Of a DNA stretch of 64,000 bases, positions 1 through 9,056 are shown piece after piece. Position 1 is the first letter of the stretch. Every line of letters starts with the position of its first letter. The stretch comes from Bacteroidales bacterium UBA6397. Lineage in GTDB: Bacteria; Bacteroidota; Bacteroidia; Bacteroidales; UBA932. The position numbers and the translations under genes were made by a program. Below the pieces are notes generated by a model that had not been told where the DNA came from, made no database searches, and saw only the letters and a program-made list of their open reading frames with translations. The stretch lies in the NCBI GenBank assembly GCA_002439875.1, contig DJQB01000036.1, positions 1-64,000 of the forward strand. Reading direction: 5' to 3'.

Positions 1-22
1 GGTTCGATTCCCAACGGGGGTA
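1..22 (+). tRNA. 3' end of a tRNA, cut by the window edge
   Basis: The first 22 bases look like the T arm and acceptor of a tRNA: GG, the seven-base T loop TTCGATT, the stem strand CCCAA, the acceptor strand CGGGGGT and discriminator A. No CCA is encoded, as is usual in Bacteroidota. The anticodon lies outside the window, so the amino acid cannot be named. Confidence 0.7.
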
Positions 23-76
23 CTGAGTGGAGATTGATTCTCGTATCTTATTGGATATGAGGAAGTTTTTCGTCTT

Positions 77-379
77 GTGAAAGGAGTTCTAATCTTTCTC
101 GCAGTTGCGTTTTTTGTTTGTGTACCGGTGATGTCGGCTCGGACACCGGAGTCCCGCAATGAGATAACGTTTGGCTACGGACGGATGACTGTTGTGGATT
201 TCGCCCATGTGGCTGGCGGGGTGTTCGCCACTGCGTTCACCGCCGGTTACGCGAGGTTTGACAACTTCTGGTCTTACGGGTCTGTTAGTCTTGACTATTA
301 CCGGGTCCTTAACAAGACTTTTTCCGTGTATTTGTCGAGACCGGAGCTGGAATGCAAGGGCTGGTGGTTGCCGGAGTGA
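77..379 (+). pseudogene. Truncated outer-membrane beta-barrel protein
   Basis: A GTG start gives 100 residues: an N-terminal signal peptide (about residues 1-21, ending VMSA), then alternating polar/hydrophobic strands rich in Gly, Tyr and Phe (NEITFGYG, TAGYARF, YGSVSLDYYRVLNKTFSV) typical of small Bacteroidales porin-like barrels. Such proteins usually have 180-220 residues and end in an aromatic residue. This one stops after about three strands in an unrelated tail (CKGWWLPE), so it is probably a 3'-truncated remnant. It lies directly downstream of the partial tRNA. It could still be expressed; a short genuine gene is the alternative. Confidence 0.5.
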
Positions 380-411
380 GTTGTTCGTTCTAAGTCACTC
401 TGCGATGTAAT

Positions 412-449
412 AAATCGCCGCCATCACGGCAATTAATGTGATGGTGGCG
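412..449 (-). terminator. Probable terminator of gpsA
   Basis: A 12-bp inverted repeat (416-427 with 438-449, one G:U pair) lies 30 bases past the gpsA stop. Read on the minus strand it is followed by ATTTATT. The T tract is weak. Confidence 0.5.
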
Positions 450-478
450 AATTGGTTTGAATGGTGATTCTGTCAGAT

Positions 479-1522
479 TCAGAGATTGTCAAAAGTAAAA
501 CTCTCCCAAGGAAGCTGGGCATCCTTGCCGTGGTCCAGAACATCCGCGACATGGCACAGCATAGGGAATAGGGCAAGATCGACCTCGCCTTTCTCAGCAC
601 GTTTGGAGATCGCGGCGAAAACCCTGCGGGACACCACGAGGCTTTCAAGGGTGACTCCGGAAAGAATCTCCATCGCCTCATCGTATGTCTTGCCTTCACC
701 CAGCAGGATGCCGATCTTTCTGGTCCTGCCTCCGTAAACAGTTACATATAGGTCTCCGATTCCGATGTTCTCGCAGTCACGGCTCGCTCCCTGCAACTCA
801 AGAAGGTAACGCATCTCCTTGACAGCCTGATAGAAGGCACCAGCCTGGCTGTTGTAGTGAAGTCCGTCATTCATGGTCCTGTTCACCAGACCTATTGTCA
901 TCGCGACCGCCAACGCATAGCCGTTCTTCAGGGCCACGGCACTCTCCAGTCCCTCGACATCGTTGGTCAGGGAAATGTGATAATAGTCTGTGGCCATCGC
1001 CGCTTTCATCATCCTGAGAGTTTCCGGATCCTTGCCGCAGAAGGCGACCTCCGTCTGGTCGTGCGCCACAAGCTCATAGCTGGTGCAGGGACCTCCGATG
1101 GCACAGATCTGCCTGTCGATGCCTTTCTTGGCAAGCTCGCGCTTCCAGTATTCAGGGTATGAGATCAATGCTCCGTCCTCAAGGTTGATCAATCCTTTGG
1201 TTACAGATAGCACCGGAACCGAAGGATCAAGTTCCGAAAGGACGTTCTCAAGGAACCAGTCAACTCCGAATGAGCTGACTCCTCCGATGACGAAGTCGCA
1301 TCCCTTGACGGCCTCTTGCCATTCCTCGAATTGGAAATATTCAACGCCTTCCGGGAACGGCACATTGAATTTCAAGTGCTTGCCTGTCGATTTGCATGCG
1401 TTGATGATCTCCTTGTCCAAAGGGGTTCCGACAAGTCGTACGATGTTCCCGTTCTCTATGGCGGGGAAAGCGAGGGCGGAGCCCATCATTCCGGCTCCGA
1501 TGATTGTGACAGTTTTTGCCAT
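479..1522 (-). CDS. gpsA: Glycerol-3-phosphate dehydrogenase [NAD(P)+]
   Basis: Cytosolic enzyme reducing dihydroxyacetone phosphate to sn-glycerol 3-phosphate for phospholipid synthesis. The 347 residues start with the Rossmann motif GAGMMGSA (9-16). The family Lys motifs are present as SVTKG (Lys109) and ALKN (Lys199, the expected catalytic lysine), followed by GIGDLYVT (254-261) and GGRTRKIG, the counterpart of the usual SRNRxxG motif. GGPCTSYE replaces the usual GPS-type segment, so this is a divergent GpsA subtype. It appears monocistronic, with a hairpin after its stop. Confidence 0.88.
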   Translation of the reverse strand: MAKTVTIIGAGMMGSALAFPAIENGNIVRLVGTPLDKEIINACKSTGKHLKFNVPFPEGVEYFQFEEWQEAVKGCDFVIGGVSSFGVDWFLENVLSELDPSVPVLSVTKGLINLEDGALISYPEYWKRELAKKGIDRQICAIGGPCTSYELVAHDQTEVAFCGKDPETLRMMKAAMATDYYHISLTNDVEGLESAVALKNGYALAVAMTIGLVNRTMNDGLHYNSQAGAFYQAVKEMRYLLELQGASRDCENIGIGDLYVTVYGGRTRKIGILLGEGKTYDEAMEILSGVTLESLVVSRRVFAAISKRAEKGEVDLALFPMLCHVADVLDHGKDAQLPWESFTFDNL

Positions 1523-1620
1523 TTTATAATATGATGTCTATTAAAAAGATGTTATGAATTGTTTGTTTGAAGGTTTGAGAGTGAAAGCCTTCAAACAAAT
1601 CAAAACAACTTATAATTCTA

Positions 1621-3876
1621 CTATTTGCACCAGCGGTCCAGCCAGTCGAAGTAGCTGCGGTGCCAGAAGAGGGCGTTCTGCGGCTGGAGGATCCAGTGGT
1701 TCTCCTCCGGGAACACTATCAGCTTGGACGGGACTCCCATCATCTGGGCGGCGTTGAACGCGGCCATGCCCTGGTCGTAAGGGATGCGGTAGTCCATCAT
1801 TCCGTGGATGCAGAGGATCGGGGTGTGCCACTTTGTGACATTCAGATCCGGAGAATTGGAATAGTGGCGCTTGGCCTTGGCGGCGTCACTCCACGGCGAA
1901 CCTGCCTGCTGGATGCCACCGAAAGTCTTGCCGTCACCGCGCGGTCCCTTCTCGCCGGCGGTGTATGAATATTCAGAAAGCCCTCCGTTGTCGAAGTTCG
2001 GGAACCACATCTCCTCGGTCTCGTAGTACATATATTTCTCATCGAATATGCCGGCGTGGGCGATGAAGCAGTCATAGACGTTGCCGTGGATTCCGGCCAT
2101 GTAATAGACGCTGAATCCGCCGTAGGACGCTCCGCAGCCCGCAAGTTTCCCTACATAAGGCTCAGCCTTGAGTTCCTTGGCCGCGCTCAGATAGTCCTGC
2201 ATGTTCTGGCCGACGTAGTCGCCGCTGATCTGCTCGCACCATTCCTGTCCGAAGGCTGTCGTGCCTCGGCGGTTAGGCAGGATGACGATGTAGCCCTGGT
2301 TGGCCATAAGGCGGTAGTTCCAGCGGTAGCTCCAGCCCTGGCTCAGGGTGCCCTGAGGACCGCCAAGGAATATCTCGATGGCAGGATAAACCTTTGTGGA
2401 GTCGAACTGAGGAGGGTAGAGGACCCATGTGAGCATCTTCTTTCCGTCCGTGGTCTTGATCCAACGCTCACGGGTCTCGTAGGCGGTCAGCTGGCCGATG
2501 ATCCCGCCGTTCTCGTCGGTGATCCTGCTGAACGATCCGTCAGTCCCGTTGACGGCCACAAGCTCGGTCGGGAATTCCATCGAGCAATAGCTGGCGAGCA
2601 GGGTGCTGTCAACGATGGCGAACGGAGAGTTGAAATCGTACCAGGCGTCCTCAGGTGTGATTCTCTTGATTTCGGCGTCTGCCACAGTCACGTTGCATAT
2701 CGCCTGGAGACCTTCGATCAGGGAATTGAAGTAGATGCTCTTGGAGTCAGCCGCCCAGACAGGACCACCAGCGTTGTACTTGAAGTCTGTCGTGAGGTTA
2801 CGTATTCCATTTATGTGAGGAATGGCGGACTGCCCGTCTGAGGAGGCTTCGGTGTCAGTGAGGTCCGCGACCATGAGGCGAACCTTGTCGGCCTCATAGC
2901 CGTTGCGCTCCATGCTGAGCCAAGCAATGTGCTTTCCGTCAGGACTCCAGACAGGATCGGTGTCGTAGCCGCCGCCCATAGGGATACGGGAGGTCTCTCC
3001 GGTCATGATGCTGTAGATGTAGATCTCCGTGTCGGTTGAGAAAGCATACTCACGACCTGTCTCAACCTTTTTGCATGAATATGCCACATGGCGTCCGTCC
3101 GGACTCCAGCAAAGCTGCTCGATGCCGCTCAGAGGCTCCAGCGGCAGCTCGTACTTGCCCGCGCTTTCCGCAAGTATATTCATTGAATTGTCCTCTGTTA
3201 TCTTCTCGTCGAGCGGGGCCGCATAGGTTTGAGGCCTTTCGGTGGTCCAGTGGTCCCAGTGACGGTACATGAGGTCTTCAGTGACGTAAGCCTGCGCCTT
3301 GTCCAGTTTCCCGTCGAAGTCCTTCGGGGTCTTGACAGTTCCCGGAATGGTGCTGGTGTAGAGAACCTGTGTCTGATCCGGACTGAGGGAGAACTCTCCG
3401 ATTCCAGCCTTGATGTCACTGATTTGCTTTTTGTCTGACATTGAGGCCTTTCCGTCGGCTATCGTAACCGCTGACTTGAAGATCTGTCCTCCCTGAAGGT
3501 AGAAGATGGACTTCCCGTCATCGCTCCAGCGGGCGTTGCTGACGCTCTTGCCTTCGGCCGTCAGCTGGATTTTGTCTCCAAAAGAAAGACCGCCATCATT
3601 TTTGATGACCTCGGTCAGGAACAGATTCCTGCATGAACGGTTTTCCTCTAACGAGGTATAGCTTACCTCATATAGGATCCAATGTCCGTCGGGAGACAAC
3701 TGAGGGTCAGACAGCCTTCCCAAAGACAGAAGGACCTCCGGAGTCATCCTTCCGTCTTCGATCTTGATGTCGGAAGGTCCGATGTAGGCGGAATCCTCCG
3801 CTTCGTGTTTATACGAGCAACTAGTCATTGTCAAAAGAGTCACCGCCATCATGGCGAAGTTTGCTGTTTTGTCCAT
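1621..3876 (-). CDS. S9 family prolyl-oligopeptidase-type exported lipoprotein
   Basis: Serine peptidase of the dipeptidyl/acylaminoacyl peptidase group (751 residues). The N terminus is a short lipoprotein signal ending in LLTMTSC, suggesting attachment to an envelope membrane. Residues about 50-480 carry repeated SPDG/WSPDGKHIAW motifs of a WD40-like beta-propeller. The C-terminal alpha/beta hydrolase has the nucleophile motif GASYGG (Ser584), Asp695 (HGMMDYRIP) and His727 (EENHW). The likely role is trimming peptides in the periplasm. The start overlaps the upstream WYL gene by 56 bp; Met9 or Met10 are alternative starts but also overlap. Confidence 0.9.
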   Translation of the reverse strand: MDKTANFAMMAVTLLTMTSCSYKHEAEDSAYIGPSDIKIEDGRMTPEVLLSLGRLSDPQLSPDGHWILYEVSYTSLEENRSCRNLFLTEVIKNDGGLSFGDKIQLTAEGKSVSNARWSDDGKSIFYLQGGQIFKSAVTIADGKASMSDKKQISDIKAGIGEFSLSPDQTQVLYTSTIPGTVKTPKDFDGKLDKAQAYVTEDLMYRHWDHWTTERPQTYAAPLDEKITEDNSMNILAESAGKYELPLEPLSGIEQLCWSPDGRHVAYSCKKVETGREYAFSTDTEIYIYSIMTGETSRIPMGGGYDTDPVWSPDGKHIAWLSMERNGYEADKVRLMVADLTDTEASSDGQSAIPHINGIRNLTTDFKYNAGGPVWAADSKSIYFNSLIEGLQAICNVTVADAEIKRITPEDAWYDFNSPFAIVDSTLLASYCSMEFPTELVAVNGTDGSFSRITDENGGIIGQLTAYETRERWIKTTDGKKMLTWVLYPPQFDSTKVYPAIEIFLGGPQGTLSQGWSYRWNYRLMANQGYIVILPNRRGTTAFGQEWCEQISGDYVGQNMQDYLSAAKELKAEPYVGKLAGCGASYGGFSVYYMAGIHGNVYDCFIAHAGIFDEKYMYYETEEMWFPNFDNGGLSEYSYTAGEKGPRGDGKTFGGIQQAGSPWSDAAKAKRHYSNSPDLNVTKWHTPILCIHGMMDYRIPYDQGMAAFNAAQMMGVPSKLIVFPEENHWILQPQNALFWHRSYFDWLDRWCK

Positions 3877-4822
3877 AAATATTTGAATATGATTTATATG
3901 CTTTTTCTATCTCATCCTTTACTTCGCCCCTAACCTCTTCCGGGCTGATAACCTCCAACCTCCCAGCGTGGCGGCAGAACTCCATCGTCAGGTTTCTGTT
4001 GGGAATGACACGGATTCTGAATATTCTTCCGCCTCCGATGGCCTTTCCCTCCTCGACCTGTGACCTGTGGATAGGAAGGTCACGGATGTAGCTTGCCTCT
4101 TCGTCTGTAACCTTGAAACGGACCGTGACAGGTCTCTGGTCTGGCTTCGGGAAATATATTCCATAACTTTGGCTGAATAATTCTTCGACATCGAAGCCTT
4201 TCGGCATCTTGAAAGAGACATCTGTCATCCGAATGGAATCAATTCTGTCCAGCCCGTAGACCCTCCAAGCCCTTTTGTCATCGTTGCCATCAGCGCTTGA
4301 CACCGCCCTTTCATGGCAGTACGCCACGAGGTACCATCTGCGCTCGTGCTCCTTGACGGCGAACGGCTGGAGGTGGAGGGTCACCCTTGACGGAGAGTTG
4401 TATTTCCCATAACGTATTTCCAGTTCCCTGCCGTCCTCCATCGCCTGCATTATCGTCGTAAGGTGCTTCTGTCCTGACGGGATTTCCTCCACGCTCACCC
4501 TGCCTGACAACCTTTCCTTGCCGAGGGTGAGGAGACTGCTGACGGTGAATGTGTTGATCAGCCATCCGATGCTCTCGTCATTGTCCAGAACATCCTTCCC
4601 ATAAGGAATATAGTAGCGGTTGACCCTTCTGTCGCAGTCGATGTCAACACCGAAGATGTCCTCCACTGCAAGCCTGTGGTTGTTGAAAGTCCTTCTTGAA
4701 TACGCCTGACCGAATCTTGTGGTATACTTTACGTCAAGCTCCTTGAACGTGAGTCCACGCCCACCAGCGGCGGTGAGTGTCTGAATCAGCCAGATGTATT
4801 TTCCCACAAGTTCCGAGATCAT
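3821..4822 (-). CDS. WYL-domain transcriptional regulator
   Basis: 333 residues. The N-terminal 70 residues form a winged-helix-like region (TFKELDVKYTTRFGQAYSRRTFNNHRLAVEDIFGVDIDCD). The middle carries the WYL domain with the literal motif RRWYLVAYC and YGLDRIDSIR, and the C terminus has a WCX-like extension. WYL proteins are DNA-binding regulators that sense ligands such as nucleotides or single-stranded nucleic acid. The last 18 codons overlap the S9 peptidase gene in another frame, so the two are co-transcribed. The target is unknown; the inverted repeat at its own promoter suggests autoregulation. Confidence 0.85.
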   Translation of the reverse strand: MISELVGKYIWLIQTLTAAGGRGLTFKELDVKYTTRFGQAYSRRTFNNHRLAVEDIFGVDIDCDRRVNRYYIPYGKDVLDNDESIGWLINTFTVSSLLTLGKERLSGRVSVEEIPSGQKHLTTIMQAMEDGRELEIRYGKYNSPSRVTLHLQPFAVKEHERRWYLVAYCHERAVSSADGNDDKRAWRVYGLDRIDSIRMTDVSFKMPKGFDVEELFSQSYGIYFPKPDQRPVTVRFKVTDEEASYIRDLPIHRSQVEEGKAIGGGRIFRIRVIPNRNLTMEFCRHAGRLEVISPEEVRGEVKDEIEKAYKSYSNIYGQNSKLRHDGGDSFDND

Positions 4823-4847
4823 TGCATTGCGCTTCTTTTCGGCACAT

Positions 4848-4881
4848 CAAAGATAGCAAACAAAACTTGATTTTTTTCAAG
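4848..4881 (-). promoter_or_regulatory. Bacteroidota-type promoter of the WYL/S9 operon
   Basis: On the minus strand TATCTTTG (4848-4855) matches the -7 consensus TAnnTTTG, with CTTG (4878-4881) 22 bases upstream as a -33 element. It sits 26 bases before the WYL start. Confidence 0.55.
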
Positions 4882-4882
4882 T
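4865..4882. promoter_or_regulatory. Inverted repeat over the WYL promoter (possible operator)
   Basis: ACTTGA, six T, TCAAGT form a perfect 6-bp inverted repeat overlapping the -33 region of the minus-strand promoter, in the divergent gap to the + strand lipoprotein gene. A binding site for the WYL regulator is an inference from position alone. Confidence 0.35.
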
Positions 4883-4937
4883 ATTGGCAAGCAATGGAAT
4901 TGATTTTTGCGATTTAGTGAGTAGATTTGTGGTTGAA

Positions 4938-5390
4938 ATGAAGAAATGCGGTATGAATATGGTTGTGAAGATTATGGCGCTGTCGCTTCTGCCGGCCTCA
5001 GTCCTTGTCTCATGCATGGTTGAGAACCATGAAGACGGTTTATATCATACAGGAGACGAACAGGTGGCCAACTATCAGGTTTTGGGAACTGTAAGGGGAA
5101 AAGACGGGCACCCCCTCACCGGAATCCGTGTTGTCGCCGGCCACAGCACCGGCGTACTATACCGCGCTGACACCCTGTACACCGACAAGGACGGCAAATT
5201 TTCCAAATTTATGTCGGTTCCCCGCGTGGATAAATTCTATATGTCATTCTCGGACATTGATGGCCAGGCCAACGGCGGTGAGTTCGAGACGAAATCCGAA
5301 TACGTCTCTCCTGTCCGCACAGAGATTTCCAGCGGACATTTCGGCGGCTCTTACATAGTCTCCATTGATGTCACGCTTAAAAAGAAGTGA
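4938..5390 (+). CDS. Radical-SAM-associated putative lipoprotein
   Basis: 150 residues from the ATG at 4938, chosen because it places MKK at the head of a lipoprotein signal peptide (lipobox LVSC, Cys26); an in-frame ATG at 4884 would add 18 residues with no signal character. The mature part carries a beta-sandwich-like segment (VLGTVRGKDGHPLTGIRVV, DTLYTDKDGKFS) and the family-like motif FSDIDGQANGGEFETKS. This pattern matches the Bacteroidales lipoproteins normally encoded beside a dedicated radical SAM protein. No radical SAM gene is present here, so this is an orphan. The function of the family is unknown. Confidence 0.7.
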   Translation: MKKCGMNMVVKIMALSLLPASVLVSCMVENHEDGLYHTGDEQVANYQVLGTVRGKDGHPLTGIRVVAGHSTGVLYRADTLYTDKDGKFSKFMSVPRVDKFYMSFSDIDGQANGGEFETKSEYVSPVRTEISSGHFGGSYIVSIDVTLKKK

Positions 5391-5418
5391 CGCTGTCTCT
5401 GCATAAAAGGTTCGCGGA

Positions 5419-7521
5419 ATGATCAGGAACAAGTTGGACACAGACGTTCAGTTTCTTCCGGGAGTGGGACCGAAAAGGGCCTCGCTTCTGAAATCGGAAT
5501 TGGGGGTGTCTACTGTCGGTGATCTGCTGCGCACGTTCCCATTCCGCTATATTGACCGCAGCTCAATCCAACCAATCTCCGAAATCCAGTCCACCAGCGC
5601 TTACGTTCAGATTTTGGCCCAGGTTGTGTCCTCCCAGATCAACGGCAAGAAACTCAGCGTCATTGTAAAGGACGAGAGTGGGATGATGGAACTTGTCTTC
5701 TTCCGAGGAATGAAGTATATTTATGACCGTCTTAAGCCAGGATTGGTTTTCCTGTTTTTCGGCAAGCCGAATCAATTCAACGGCCGTCTCAATATGGTGC
5801 ATCCCGAGATTGACAACCCTCCATCCGATGGTTCTGCCGGTTTTTCGGGAGTCTTGACAGGAGTCTATAATTCGACCGACAGGCTGCGAGGTGGGGGAGT
5901 GACCGGCAAGGTGATGAACAGGCTGATGGCCGAGGCGATTGACCTTGCGATCGGAGATGTAGAGGAAACCTTGCCTGAATATATTCTTAGGGAAAAAGGA
6001 CTTGTCCCGTTGAGGTTCGCGATAAGGAATGTCCATTTCCCGTCCGACCAGAACGCGCTTGAGAAGGCCCGGTACCGTCTTAAATGGGAGGAACTGTTCT
6101 TGTTGCAGTTGTCTTTGTTGAAACAGAAATATGTCCGCAGCCGCTCCGCTGCCGGGATTCCTATGCCTAAGGTTGGCGCTGCTTTCAACGCTTGCTTCAG
6201 AGCCTTGCCTTATGAACTAACCGGGGCTCAGAAACGTGTCGTGAAGGAGATCCGTTCGGACATGATGAGCGGACACCAGATGAACCGTCTGCTGCAGGGA
6301 GATGTAGGGTCAGGCAAGACCATGGTGGCAGTGCTTTCCGCCCTGATCGCTGTGGGAAACGGGTATCAGGCTTGCATCATGGCTCCTACCGAAGTCCTGG
6401 CTCAGCAACACTTTGCCAACATCTCCAAGTACTTGGCTCCGACCGGTGTCCGCTGTGAACTGTTGATTGGCTCGACCGGCAAGGCCGCCAGAAGACCGGT
6501 TCTGGAGGGTTTGGCTGACGGATCGGTGGGGATAGTCATTGGTACTCACGCCTTGATTGAGGACACCGTGGTGTTCAGGAATCTCGGACTTGCAATCATC
6601 GACGAACAGCATCGTTTCGGGGTGGACCAGAGGGCTAGACTGTGGATGAAAGGTGCGGGGGGCATCCCTCCGCATATACTCGTCATGACAGCCACACCTA
6701 TTCCCAGGACCTTGGCCATGACTTTTTACGGGGATCTGGATGTGTCTGTGATCGATGAGATGCCTCCCGGAAGAAAGCCGATCCAGACTATGCTGATTGG
6801 GGAAGGCAAGCGTCCGGCTCTTTATAATTTCATGAGGAAGGAGATTGCGGCGGGACGGCAGGTGTTTGTTGTGTATCCTTTGATATTCGAAAGCGAGAAA
6901 GTTGACTACCAGAACCTTGAGTCCGGCTATGAGAACATTGTCTCAAAGTTCCCTTTCCCGCCGTACAAGGTGGCCATCGTACATGGTCAGCAGACCAGTG
7001 AGGTCAAACAGTTCAATATGGACGCGTTCTCATCGGGGCGGGCGAATATCCTCGTGTCCACAACTGTGATTGAGGTTGGCGTGGATGTTCCGAACGCATC
7101 TGTGATGGTAATCGAGAGTGCCGAGAGGTTTGGTCTCGCGCAGCTGCATCAGCTTCGGGGACGTGTGGGTCGTGGATGTGAGAAATCCTATTGTGTGCTG
7201 ATGCACGGCAACAAGGTCAGCAAGGAGTCACGCAAAAGACTTGAACTGATGTGCGCCACGGAGAACGGCTTTGACCTGGCGGAGGAGGACATGAAGATGC
7301 GTGGTCCCGGGGATCTGGAGGGGACCCAGCAGAGTGGCCTTCCGATTGAGTTGAGCATAGCGTCCTTGGCTCACGACGGGGCTTTGCTTGCGGACGCAAG
7401 GAGGTATGCCGAACACATCCTTGCCCATGACCAGACTTTGGGTTGTCCCGCAAACGAGCCTCTTGCGCGTGAACTCCGTAAGGACAAATACAACATCAAA
7501 GATTACAGTAAGATCTCGTAG
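5419..7521 (+). CDS. recG: ATP-dependent DNA helicase RecG
   Basis: 700 residues, the normal length. RecG drives branch migration of Holliday junctions and regression of stalled forks. It shows an N-terminal helix-hairpin-helix/wedge region (FLPGVGPKRASLL), Walker A GDVGSGKT (294-301), the DEQH box (IIDEQHRFG, about 393-401), motif III TATPIPRTLAMT, and the C-terminal QLRGRVGRG and GPGDLEGTQQSG motifs. It starts 28 bp after the lipoprotein gene and ends 4 bp from the convergent rfbC stop, with no room for a separate terminator. Confidence 0.97.
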   Translation: MIRNKLDTDVQFLPGVGPKRASLLKSELGVSTVGDLLRTFPFRYIDRSSIQPISEIQSTSAYVQILAQVVSSQINGKKLSVIVKDESGMMELVFFRGMKYIYDRLKPGLVFLFFGKPNQFNGRLNMVHPEIDNPPSDGSAGFSGVLTGVYNSTDRLRGGGVTGKVMNRLMAEAIDLAIGDVEETLPEYILREKGLVPLRFAIRNVHFPSDQNALEKARYRLKWEELFLLQLSLLKQKYVRSRSAAGIPMPKVGAAFNACFRALPYELTGAQKRVVKEIRSDMMSGHQMNRLLQGDVGSGKTMVAVLSALIAVGNGYQACIMAPTEVLAQQHFANISKYLAPTGVRCELLIGSTGKAARRPVLEGLADGSVGIVIGTHALIEDTVVFRNLGLAIIDEQHRFGVDQRARLWMKGAGGIPPHILVMTATPIPRTLAMTFYGDLDVSVIDEMPPGRKPIQTMLIGEGKRPALYNFMRKEIAAGRQVFVVYPLIFESEKVDYQNLESGYENIVSKFPFPPYKVAIVHGQQTSEVKQFNMDAFSSGRANILVSTTVIEVGVDVPNASVMVIESAERFGLAQLHQLRGRVGRGCEKSYCVLMHGNKVSKESRKRLELMCATENGFDLAEEDMKMRGPGDLEGTQQSGLPIELSIASLAHDGALLADARRYAEHILAHDQTLGCPANEPLARELRKDKYNIKDYSKIS

Positions 7522-7525
7522 CCCC

Positions 7526-8080
7526 TTACAGAAAATATTCCGGACGGCAATCCCTCAGTTTTGGATGGTGTCTGTCTTTTTCGGAGAGGAGGATCTTGTC
7601 TTCTGGAACTCTCCAGTCGATTCCCAAATCAGGATCATTCCATGCGATGGCGCCCTCAGATTCCGGGTGATAGAAATTGTCGCATTTATACTGGAAGATC
7701 ACTTCGTCACTGAGCACGCTGAATCCATGCGCGAATCCTTTCGGGATGAAGAACTGTCTGTGATCATACTCAGAGATCTCCACGGCCACGTGCCTGCCGA
7801 AAGTCTTTGAGCCTGGTCTGATGTCAACCGCCACATCGAGAACCTTACCTTTCACAACTCTCACCAGCTTGCCTTGGGCATGCTCTCCTTTTTGGAAATG
7901 CAGTCCTCTTACCACTCCATAGCAGGATTTGCTTTCGTTGTCCTGCACAAAATTCACGGACTCCACCTTCTCTGCGAATTCCCTTTGATTGAAAGACTCG
8001 AAGAAATAACCTCTGCTGTCCTGGAATATTCTCGGCTCTATGATGAGCACGCCTTCGATTTCGGTTGTGATGATGTTCAT
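7526..8080 (-). CDS. rfbC: dTDP-4-dehydrorhamnose 3,5-epimerase
   Basis: Third step of dTDP-L-rhamnose synthesis for cell-surface polysaccharide. Starting from the ATG at 8080 (MNIITTEIEGVLIIEPRIF, the usual family start; an ATG at 8092 adds four residues) the protein has 184 residues. The cupin-fold motifs RGLHFQKGEHAQGKLVRV, GSKTFGRHVAVEISE and FIPKGFAHGF are all present, with the active-site His in RGLHFQ. Last of three minus-strand genes rfbD, rfbA, rfbC. Confidence 0.95.
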   Translation of the reverse strand: MNIITTEIEGVLIIEPRIFQDSRGYFFESFNQREFAEKVESVNFVQDNESKSCYGVVRGLHFQKGEHAQGKLVRVVKGKVLDVAVDIRPGSKTFGRHVAVEISEYDHRQFFIPKGFAHGFSVLSDEVIFQYKCDNFYHPESEGAIAWNDPDLGIDWRVPEDKILLSEKDRHHPKLRDCRPEYFL

Positions 8081-8134
8081 GCTGACTCTCATTCTATTAT
8101 ATCCACTGACACTCTTCGCTGCCTGTAGCTGTTT

Positions 8135-9019
8135 CTAAATCTCCGTCTCCTCCGCTATCTTGATCAGGTACCGGCCGTACTGGTTCTTGAGCATCGGTTT
8201 CGCCAGTTCGCGGATCCTTTTGGCTGTGATCCATCCTTTTCTGAACGCTATTTCCTCAAGGCATGCCACCTTAAGCCCCTGGCGTTTCTCTATCACCTCA
8301 ATGTAGGTTGAGGCTTCGGCGAGCGAGTCATGTGTTCCCGTGTCAAGCCATGCGAAACCACGTCCGAGTTTCTGCACCTTTAGTTTGCCGGCTGACAGGA
8401 ACTCTTGGTTTACGGTCGTTATCTCCAATTCACCTCTGGCCGAAGGCTTGATCCTGCCGGCGATCTCCACAACCTCGTTTGGGTAGAAGTACAGTCCGGT
8501 CACCGCATAATCGCTCTTCGGCTCCGCCGGTTTCTCCTCGATGCTCAGGCAGTTGCCGTCGGCGTCGAATTCCGCCACTCCATAGCGCTGCGGGTCGCTC
8601 ACCTGATAGCCGAAGACGGTGGCCTTGCTTTCCTCTTCAGCCGTGCGTACCGCTTCCCTCAACTGAACTCCGAAACCTGAGCCTTGGAATATGTTGTCAC
8701 CCAGCACCAGGCATACACAGTCTGATCCGATAAAATCATTTCCGATGATGAAAGCCTGCGCCAGACCGTCTGGGGAAGGTTGTTCAGCATATTCAAAATG
8801 CACCCCGAAATCACTTCCGTCCCCCAGGAGTCTTTGAAAACCCGGCAGGTCGGAAGGCGTGGAGATAATGAGTATGTCCCTGATCCCGGCCATCATCAGG
8901 ATTGAGATCGGGTAGTAGACCATCGGTTTGTCATAGACAGGCAGCATCTGCTTGCTGACTCCCTTGGTGATAGGATAGAGACGTGTGCCGCTTCCGCCGG
9001 CTAGTACGATACCTTTCAT
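8135..9019 (-). CDS. rfbA: Glucose-1-phosphate thymidylyltransferase
   Basis: First step of the dTDP-rhamnose pathway: dTTP plus glucose 1-phosphate give dTDP-glucose. 294 residues, normal for RfbA/RmlA. The nucleotidyltransferase signature GGSGTRLYP begins at residue 8, followed by SKQMLPVYDKPMVYYP, LVLGDNIFQGSG, IEEKPAEPKSDYAVTGLYFY and WLDTGTHDSL. It lies between rfbD (38 bp upstream) and rfbC (54 bp downstream) on the same strand. Confidence 0.97.
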   Translation of the reverse strand: MKGIVLAGGSGTRLYPITKGVSKQMLPVYDKPMVYYPISILMMAGIRDILIISTPSDLPGFQRLLGDGSDFGVHFEYAEQPSPDGLAQAFIIGNDFIGSDCVCLVLGDNIFQGSGFGVQLREAVRTAEEESKATVFGYQVSDPQRYGVAEFDADGNCLSIEEKPAEPKSDYAVTGLYFYPNEVVEIAGRIKPSARGELEITTVNQEFLSAGKLKVQKLGRGFAWLDTGTHDSLAEASTYIEVIEKRQGLKVACLEEIAFRKGWITAKRIRELAKPMLKNQYGRYLIKIAEETEI

Positions 9020-9056
9020 ATTCCTTTATATTTCATGGCGCCAATCGGGCTGTTAG

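Noticed and set aside
2056..2841. 261-codon plus-strand open frame
   Set aside because: Entirely antisense to the S9 peptidase, whose domain motifs are unambiguous.
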